DNA of 52,718 nt from Acanthamoeba castellanii str. Neff (Eukaryota; Discosea; Longamoebia; Acanthamoebidae), in the NCBI RefSeq assembly GCF_000313135.1, contig NW_004457435.1:118936-171653 (forward strand). The letters run 5' to 3'. The notes beneath the pieces are model-generated. The model did not search any database, had not been told where the DNA came from, and worked only from the letters and a program-made list of their open reading frames with translations. Position 1 is the stretch's first letter. Each line of letters begins with the position of its first letter. Shown here in pieces: positions 43,203 through 50,712 of the stretch. The position numbers and the translations under genes were made by a program.

Positions 43203-44647
43203 TCATCGTGTGCCCGGCCAGAACTCAAACTGAACCTTGTTGCTCTGTGGCCCCGATGGTGGTTCCGGCGGGTTCTTCTCCTCTTTCTTCCCTTGACGAG
43301 CGTCGTCCTGGTCCTGGCTGTTGGGTGGCGGCTGGGCAGTGGCGGGCGGTGGTCGGGCGGTTGAGGCGGCGGCGTCCGGCCGAGGAGGAGGGGTTCTCGG
43401 TGCGACGGGCTGCGCGGCGGCTGCGGCCAGGGCCGACTGGTTCTTGGGTCGGCTCGTGATGTAGATCTGCCCCGCCTCGTTCTTCACTTCGTACACGTCC
43501 AGCACGTACCGCTTCCTGGACCAGACACGCCTTAGCCTATGTGTCGTGTGTGTCGTGTCGTGTCGTGTCGTGTCGTGTCGTGTCGTGTCGTGTCGTGTCA
43601 ATGTAAAATGAGAAGTGGAGGTGGGTACTTGTCGCATGTGCCGTCCTCCAGGTTGAAGACCCAGTTGTGGAGCGGGCAGGTGATGGAGTGTCCCCACACG
43701 ATGCCCATGTCCTCATCCCGAATCTCCTCCACGTCGCCCAAATACAACTCCGCCCCCCGATGTGGGCACAACTTCCGAAGCACACGACACGCACGCGCCA
43801 CCGCACACGCACGACACGACACGACACGACACACACGACACACGGAGACAGGGTTGAGCAGAGCAACTCGATCAAATGTATGTGCGGAGACAAAGGTACC
43901 GCGTTGGAGGCGTAGAAGCGGTCCTTGTACTTGAACACCATCACCCTCTTCCCGCTGGGCAGGTCCACAAACTTGAAGAACTGGTCCTTCCTCTCCTCGA
44001 TCATCTCCTCCCTGCTCCGCTCCGCTTCCTCTTCCTCTCCTCCTCCACCCACCACTTCATCCTCCCCGTTCTCCTTCTCCTTCTTCTTCATCGCCTGATG
44101 GCGGCGAAGGTGATGGCAGACTCGCAAAGTCTGCGAACTCGTCGGCTCGGCCCACGAAGACCAGCTCGCCCAGGCCGCCATCGGCGCTGGCTGCGGCTTC
44201 TTCTTCAGCACCGCTCGATGATGAAGAGGATGATGATGAGAAGTGGAGGAGCGAAGCGGCGGGCGATGCGCGGGCGCACGCACAGAGGTGAAGGCAGGAG
44301 CGCGGTCGGAGCCTGGCAGTCGTTAAAGATGAAGATGAAGATGAAGATGCAGAGGAGGCAGAAAAAGAGGATGAAGGCGAAGAAGGTGGAATGGAAGTGT
44401 GGAGGGAGCGGATGCGTGGTCGTGCCGGGAAGAAGGAAGGCAAGGGGCGGCGCACAAGAGCGGGCAAGGTTCGGCAAGACGTCACGAGCAACGCCGGCGC
44501 TGATGAAGTAGTAAATCGAAAATTATAATCTTGACCTAATGATGCAATACTTGTGGCAGAAAAATGGGCCAACGAACCTGCCCTGAAGCTGCCACCACCT
44601 CCGGACCCTGGCCGTAGTACAGCCACCACTACTCTCCCACGTCTCAT
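43203..44647 (-). CDS. Rieske [2Fe-2S] domain protein, probably mitochondrial
   Basis: Iron-sulfur protein with a Rieske cluster site: CPHRGAELYLGDV and CPLHNWVFNLEDGTC (C-x-H ... C-x2-H), as in Rieske-type ferredoxins and nitrite-reductase small subunits. Upstream of it lies FFKFVDLPSGKRVMVFKYKD. After the core (KRYVLDVYEVKNEAGQIYIT) comes a Pro/Ala-rich tail to PGTR and TGA 43205-43203. No oxygenase or reductase domain follows. The frame from ATG 44647 is Arg/Ser-rich and includes PARPRIRSLHTS, a good mitochondrial processing context. It joins the Rieske part by a 61-bp intron after GELVF (next exon AMKKKEKENGED). Without that intron the upstream frame hits a stop. If the intron is wrong, translation would begin at that internal Met. 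Introns on both sides of the cluster-binding exon carry complementary GTGTC and GACAC arrays. Confidence 0.8.
43541..43599. repeat. (GTGTC)n array in Rieske-gene intron
   Basis: Pentamer TGTCG repeats, with one TG-expanded unit near the left end. The first 31 bp are the exact reverse complement of 43811-43841 in the intron on the other side of the exon at about 43628-43777. Confidence 0.92.
43811..43845. repeat. (ACGAC/ACACG)n array, inverted partner of 43541-43571
   Basis: Tandem ACGACACGAC units ending in an ACACACGACACAC stretch. Together with 43541-43599 it forms a long inverted repeat bracketing one exon. Confidence 0.92.
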
Positions 44648-44846
44648 TATCTAATCTGGTGTTTTGTATTTCTTTTGCTTTTTCCTGAGGGAAAAAGGAA
44701 GAAATTGTTTTAATCGGGAACCAATCCCGTTGGCTCACTTTCTTGGAAGCGGCACCGAGAAATAAAAGTGTAAGGTGTGGTGCCTCCCCTCTTTTTCTTC
44801 ACAACCAAACTCAACTCGTTATCTGCAACAACACAAGAGAAGCAAC
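44648..44846. promoter_or_regulatory. Divergent promoter region, Rieske and UBL-NZF copy 2 genes
   Basis: About 200 bp between two ATGs facing outward. It is AT-richer than its surroundings. Both transcription starts should lie here. No defined site is recognised. Confidence 0.35.
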
Positions 44847-46180
44847 ATGGAGGTGACCATCAAGACCCTGACCGGCAAATCCTTCCCCCTCACCATCAAC
44901 CCCACCGACACCATCGACGCCGTGCGCCGAAAGATTGAAGCCAAAGAAGGTAACGAACACCCACCCCCTGGCCTTCGCTCTTTGTCCAAAAATGCGAAGC
45001 ACTTCGTTCTTTTTTGATAACGCGCCAACCAATTGGTGGCGGTGAGCAGGCGTTCCCGTGGACCATCAGAAGCTCACCTGCAGCGGCCGCGCTCTGGCCA
45101 TGTCCAACTTCCGCTCCTACGGCGAGCCGCTCGACGTCGATCGGCCCCTGGCCGGCCTCCTCAAGCTCCAGCACGACGACGCCGACGGCTCCGCCACCGT
45201 CCAGCTCTACCTCCCACAGATTGAAGTGCGTGCGTTCGTGCGTGTTGTGTGTGCTGTGTGTGCTGTGTGCTGTGTGTGCGGTGGCACACGTGCTGATGTG
45301 GTGCATGCTATTAGGTAGTGAAGAAGGGCAAGAGCACTTCGTGGCAGACGCGACGACTCATTTCGCCCGGCATGTTCGACCCCCACGTGGAGTACGACGC
45401 GGTGCGTACCATCCCGGCCGAGTGGCGCGCAGTCGCGATCACGAGCGAGACTACTGTGCGATCGGTGATGAGCGCGATCGAGGCCGAGTACAGGGAGAAG
45501 TACCTGCCCAAGTCGCTCCTCACCGCCCAACAAGGTGCCCCTCGCCCCTTCGACGTGCTCGTTGCTCGGAGGTAAAACTGATGCCTGTTCATTGTATTTT
45601 ATGTCCGACCATTCACAGCCGCCGCGAGAGAGTACAGCTGCTCGGCGTGCACCTTCCTCAACCCGATCGCCAGCGCCCGATGCGAGATGTGCAACACACC
45701 CGGCCCCGCTTCGGCCACCGAAGGTATCAATCATTCATTGACACAGTGGCTGATGGGCTCAAGTGGTGGGCGCTCACGGCCGTGAGTGGTAGCAGAGAGT
45801 GCGGGCGAACATGAGCTCTCCATGCAGGAGCAGCGCGGCCGCAGTGACGTGCCGGTCTTGGTCGACTTCCTCCGCCTCTATACCCACAAGAAGGACACGA
45901 TGGACATCAAGTGGCAACAACCCCCCACCTGTGCGTGCTATCCACTTCATCCCTCATTGTCGCTCTGATCTCAAGGTCGCTCTGATCTCATCTCTTTCTC
46001 TCTTTTTCTTTGCCCTCCCCCATTCGCTTTTCGCTCTTTGCAGCGGAAGACAAGAAGATCGTGTCGCTCGAGCCTCCGGTCTACTGGGATGACGAGGGCG
46101 AGCGGCGGACCGTGGCCGACTACAGCTTCATCACGACCGGCACCGTCATCCACCTCGTCCTCGGCCTTCGTGGCGACTGA
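44847..46180 (+). CDS. Ubiquitin-like/NZF zinc-finger protein, copy 2
   Basis: Paralogue of the gene at 26675-28115, also exactly 291 residues. Exons are 44847-44949, 45050-45225, 45315-45534, 45619-45723, 45796-45930 and 46044-46180. Five introns match copy 1 in position and phase; the sixth intron of copy 1 is absent. The N-terminal UBL (MEVTIKTLTGKSFPLTINPT, IDAVRRKIEAKEGVP) is less like ubiquitin. The shared middle is strong: [32 protein letters not shown] and [19 protein letters not shown]. The finger YSCSACTFLNPIASARCEMC again has CTF and C-x-M-C, predicting ubiquitin binding. The C-terminal domain (VPVLVDFLRLYTHKKDTMDI, KIVSLEPPVYWDDEGERR, ADYSFITTGTVIHLVLGLRG) ends in RGD like copy 1 but is not ubiquitin-identical. 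The duplication is old by N-terminal divergence. The function is inferred as for copy 1. Confidence 0.9.
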
Positions 46181-46248
46181 ACTGTCCTGCTCTTCATTCC
46201 ATGTTTCTCCTTCCTCTCCCAAGGCAATGAAAACAAAAGGTGTTGAGC

Positions 46249-46696
46249 TTAGTACAGTCCCCCACTGTTTCGGCACAATTGAGCCATCAGCTCCAAGAGC
46301 CTCTGGCGATCCTCCTCGTGTCTGCGCAGCTGCACCAATTCGGCACTGCAGGTGGCATAGTCAGCAGATAAAGAAGACAGAAGACAACACCACAACGCGA
46401 GAGTCGCCAAGACAAAACGAACCTGAGCTCTGCGCTATAACGATAGACGTACTGAGGTACCATGGCCACAAACGAGACCCAATCGAACACCACCACTATC
46501 AACTCACTGCTTCCCATCATCTTGTTGGTTGTGTGTTCTGCTGAGAGGGAACACGTTTGCACAGAGGCGTCATGTCCATTCATGTCAATTAGCAAATACT
46601 TCGCGCATGCTACGCCAAGCGGCCACATAGCCAGCGAAGAGACAGAACAAGAAGAAGAGCAGCACTTACAACTGCACCGTTGGAGGCCTCAAGCAT
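46249..46696 (-). CDS. Small gene, short helical protein of unknown function
   Basis: Three small exons assemble in frame: one ending GTT before a consensus GTAAGT donor (from ATG 46696, MLEASNGAV), then 46423-46451 (YVYRYSAEL) and 46249-46345 (SAELVQLRRHEEDRQRLLEL, then MAQLCRNSGGLY and TAA 46251-46249). The result is about 50 residues with an amphipathic, coiled-coil-like second half. The frame of exon 1 is open further upstream (NFAKSNQRFATSTNWR), which looks coding and even mitochondrial-leader-like, but I find no second ATG. The start is therefore uncertain and an upstream exon near 46750-46800 is possible. No family is recognised. It would be convergent with UBL-NZF copy 2 (69 bp between stops) and divergent from the F-box gene. 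Confidence 0.5.
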
Positions 46697-46809
46697 GCGC
46701 CAGTTGGTGCTGGTGGCAAAGCGTTGGTTACTCTTCGCGAAGTTGCTTAGAATTTAGCGACGGAGCTAACCTGCATCTGCCCCAGACCGAACAAGAAGCG
46801 AGTGGCGTG

Positions 46810-48774
46810 ATGGAGGGGACGAGTGCTAAGACTGGCCCGCTGACTCAGTTGGATGCCAACATCATGGCCGCAATCCTGGTGCATCTGGAGCCGGCCGATC
46901 TCGTACAGGTGCGCCCACGCTGGCAATGACCTCCCAACCCCCCCCCCGGTGGTGTGTCTAACTGGGCCGGGGTATTAGGTGGGCGCAACGTGCGGGGCGA
47001 TGTGGGAGCACGCGCAGGGCGACGTGGTGTGGTGCACGCTCTTCCTTCGACGCTTCGGCAGCGACTTCTGGGGCGAAGCCGCCGGACCCCACCCCTACCA
47101 CGTACTTCCCCCAAACAATTTATTAAGATTTAAATTTATAAATAAATTTACATATTTATTCCAAATCTTTATTGATGTTTTTATTTCTTTGTTGTGTTTG
47201 AGCAGAGCGTGCCGGAGGAGCGAGAGAACGAATGGGCGGCGATGGACCGAACGCAGGTGTTTGCGGCGTACGGGGCGTCGCTGTCGCCCGCAGGCGAAGA
47301 CGCGACCGAGGCGGCTGCTGCTGGCGGCGACCCCCGAAAGGGCAACTACGACCTGAACGGCTTCGTGCAGAATCATACGCGCACGAGCGCGCGAAGCGGG
47401 CACACCTTCGGCGGATGGATGCTGGCTTTTCAAAGGCATCACACTACACACACACACACACACACGACACACACGACACACGCACGCACGCACGCACACG
47501 ACACTCGATACCACAACGCGGCATGCTGACTTGCACTGCAGGATGTATGCGATGGTGACCGTGTGGCAGCTGGAGTGCACGTCGGCTTACCTGGTGGCCG
47601 GGGTGGCCGACTTTGCCTGGCTCTCCCGCATCACCGACATCGTGCTCAGCCGGCCCGAGAAGGAGTCTGCCACCAGCGAGCCCCCGGTGATCTTTGACAT
47701 CACGAGCCCCGGCGGTATCGTGTGATCCCAGCGTGTCCTGTCGTGTTTTCTTCTTCTTCTTCTTCTTCTTAGCTGCCGGCCTTGTGTGCGTGTGCGATGT
47801 TAGGTGAGTGTCGTGTCGTGCGGAAGAGGATCGGAGAAAAAAGCACCAACTTCTGCGTCTTGCGCCGGCCACGGTACGTTTTTCCACAACATAGCCCGAT
47901 CTCGTGTGACTCGACAGGTGCTGTGCGGCGGTCTGTCGACTGACTGGTGGCGGTGCAGCAACTGGTACAGTGACAACGGCAAAAAGATGTTCCGTGGCCT
48001 GAACAGGAAAGTGCGCTACACAGCCGGGGAGCCCGCGGGCGTCATCTACGTGATCGACTGCGCCAGCTTCGAGGCCGACGAAGACTACCAGGAGCACGTA
48101 CACACACACATTCACGCCTACATGCCCCCCTAGGGACTCCAGCGAGCTTGATGGGTTTTTTGGCTTTTTTTTTACAGGTCTTTCGCGAGCTGCACGGGAT
48201 GCTGGGCGAGGGCAAGGGCCAGTATCGAGAGACGCTCTCGTTCAACCTGCACCTCCTCAACCCCGCCGATGGCGACCTCGAATGGCCCCTGTACCGCTTG
48301 AAGGTGCTTTGTCGCCCAACCACGTTGGTAGATCGACCACGCACAACACGCAACACCAAGCACTCACTCCCGTCAGTACTGCGCAGATCGAAGAACACGT
48401 TCCGGTCAGAGACCGCATGTGCAGCTTCTACGCCGGACCGGTCGTCTTTGTGGCGCAGCAGCACACCGTGCCTTCGCTGGCATCATCAGAAGAGAGCGAA
48501 GGTGAGACAACACGCACACGCACACGCACACGCACACGCTCACGCACACGCTCACGAGCCTTTGTGACTGACAAGCGTGTGTCGGGCGCTAGCGGGGAGT
48601 TCGCTGCAACAAGACGTGGTGGCCGCCTTCAAGTGGTTGCGGGGCCAGCCCACGTCGTGGCCGCACTGGAACGTACCCGACAACGCCCTACTGTGCTCCC
48701 TCCACGCCGAGGCCGCACGCGGCCCGCGGCACTACTGGACCAGCTGGCCTGAGTGGCGTGCCCCGAACAACTAA
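46810..48774 (+). CDS. F-box protein fused to a degenerate Arf-like GTPase fold
   Basis: A 410-residue protein from eight exons: 46810-46908, 46979-47101, 47206-47435, 47542-47719, 47918-48097, 48178-48303, 48387-48501 and 48593-48774; the total is in frame. Residues about 12-60 are an F-box: PLTQLDANIMAAILVHLEPA, DLVQVGATCGAMWEHA and WCTLFLRRFG. This predicts an SCF ubiquitin-ligase substrate receptor. The C-terminal half follows Arf/Arl strand order: PPVIFDITSPGG (G3 region), WYSDNGKKMFRGLNRKVRYT, AGVIYVIDCASFEADEDYQ, HVFRELHGMLGEGKG and PVVFVAQQHTVPSLAS (where Arfs have LxxANKQDLPxAL). It closes with DVVAAFKWLRGQ. No GxxxxGKS/T P-loop is visible and NKQD has become QQHT, so nucleotide binding is doubtful. 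Intron 47436-47541 begins with GC. The exon ending at 47719 must splice at GTGTGA; otherwise the frame stops at 47725. Confidence 0.72.
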
Positions 48775-48876
48775 TTTATTTTATGTTTAAATAAATTGAT
48801 GTTGAAAATAAATTGATGTTTAAAATAAAATCAAATATATATTAAATTGGTCGTAACTAAAGAAATAAAGTGAGAG

Positions 48877-49430
48877 ATGGCGACGCAGCAGGATGTGCTG
48901 GAGATTGTGACCGACTTTATGTTGAACGCGCCGCCGGGCGAGTTCTTGGACGTGGTGCACGACATTCGCGGCCTGCTGGCCGATGAAACGATTCTCAACT
49001 CGACCGCCCTCCCCACCTTCCGCGAATACAACACCGACCAGATGATCCAGGTCGCCCTTCCCGTACCCGGTACCTTCCCCCCCTACCCTATACTGCCCCC
49101 CCCCTTTCGCTCTTCCTCGTTCTCTCTTTCGCTCCCCCCGCGAATGAATTAATATTTATTTATTGTCGCTTTCGTTCTTTCTTGACCGTTTGTGTCTCGC
49201 ACCGCACTCACGCACACGCACTCACCGCACACGCACTCACCGCACACGCGCATGGCACACGGCACTAACCCAAACGGGCGCAGACGGGGCGGAGGGGGAA
49301 CAGTACCAGGTGCTGATCGCGAAGGAGGGAGAGCTGGCGGAGAACGAGTATGTCGACCACCGCGGCAACCAGGTCCTCATCTTCGACCACTTCCGGCAGC
49401 AGGTCGTGGGCCAGAGACCCATTCGACCCG

Positions 49431-49491
<61 letters not shown>

Positions 49492-49532
49492 GTGCTGACA
49501 CACAACACACACACAACACACATCACACACAC

Positions 49533-49566
<34 letters not shown>

Positions 49567-50578
49567 GAGGAAATCAATCAGAACGCGGAGCCGATGCGTG
49601 CGGCGCTGGAGTATAGCCTGGAGGAGTACGTGGCGCAGCACTACCCGACCGGCACGGGCGCGGTCTACTGCCCGCCCAAGGCGGGGTCGGGGGACCAGGC
49701 CACGTACGTGCTCTGCATCTCCTCCGGCGCCTTCCAGCCCCACAACTACTGGAACGGTACTCCTCGTTTCCTTCACCGCACGACACACGCCACACGACAC
49801 GCAGCGCACGACACGCACGACACGACACACGCACGACACACGCACGGCGCCTGACGTGCGACGAGTGCAGGCCGCTGGCGCTCTCGCTGGGAGCTGGTGT
49901 ACCCGACGGCCGATGGAACGCTGCAGCTCACCGGCAGCGTCAGGCTGCACGTCCACTACTACGAAGGCGGTACGCCCCTTGACCACACACACGACACACA
50001 CACGACACACACACGACACACACACGACACACACACACACACACACACAACGATGTCGCTCGCGCGTTGACGTTTGGTCACGACCGCACACGCACACGCA
50101 CTACCGCACACAGGCAACGTGCAAATGAGGGGCGAGTGTCCGCTTCAGGCGACGGTCGCGGTGCCCACCGAGCCGCAGACGTGGGAGGAGGTCACCGCTC
50201 CCATCGTCAAGGCCATCGAGAAGGCCGAGGCCGACTTCCAGAAAAACGTACGCACGCCAACCACTGAGCTCGGAGCTGTGATAGATAGATCACTGTGGTC
50301 TGACCCCCGCGCGCAGCTGAACGAAAGCTACGAGACGATGGGCGACACCACCTTTAAGGCGCTCAGGAGGATCCTCCCCATCACCCGCTCCAAGGTACGC
50401 CTACACACCAACCACCTCAAACGCTCCTCTTCGCTCTCTTTTTTTTTTCCTTCTTCGTTCTTCTTCGTTCTTTGCTTAACGCGTGTTGTGTGCATTTATG
50501 GTGGACTCCCAGATCGACTGGACCAAGCTGCAGAACTACAAGATGGGCAACGACATCACTGAGTACACTATGGACTGA
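48877..50578 (+). CDS. CAPZA: F-actin-capping protein subunit alpha
   Basis: Alpha subunit of the CapZ heterodimer, which caps actin barbed ends in the cytosol and cortex; 301 residues (human 286) from seven exons that sum exactly. Matches run end to end: VTDFMLNAPPGEFLDVVHDI, TFREYNTDQMIQV, DHRGNQVLIFDHFRQQ, ALEYSLEEYVAQHYPTG, AFQPHNYWNGRWRSRWEL (family signature), VRLHVHYYEGGNVQM, NESYETMGDTTFKALRRILP and ITRSKIDWTKLQNYKMG. The basic C-terminal tentacle that grips actin is present. Exon 1 must end at 49069, using the second of two GTACC donors, to keep frame. Introns 2, 4 and parts of 5 are CA microsatellites. It is complete and should be functional with a beta subunit encoded elsewhere. 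Confidence 0.97.
49434..49486. repeat. (CA)n microsatellite in CapZ intron 2
   Basis: An uninterrupted CA run of more than 50 bp starts immediately after the GTAA donor. It is likely polymorphic. Confidence 0.95.
49501..49563. repeat. Interrupted (CA)n array reaching the CapZ intron 2 acceptor
   Basis: CA repeat with CAA and CAT interruptions runs into the CGCAG acceptor. There is no pyrimidine-rich tract; the acceptor context is purine-pyrimidine alternating. Confidence 0.92.
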
Positions 50579-50712
50579 TTGACAAACTAGAACGATTCAC
50601 CAATTTGAAATCAAGAAAGGCAGTTTATTGAGGGAGAAACAGAACAAACAATGAAGGAATGACTGAGTGAGTGTGTAGGTGATGGTATCGTACAAGAAGC
50701 AAGAGGCGTTGT

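Noticed and set aside
49434..49563. CA arrays as a possible CRISPR-like or structured repeat
   Set aside because: Simple dinucleotide microsatellite inside an intron, with no spacers.
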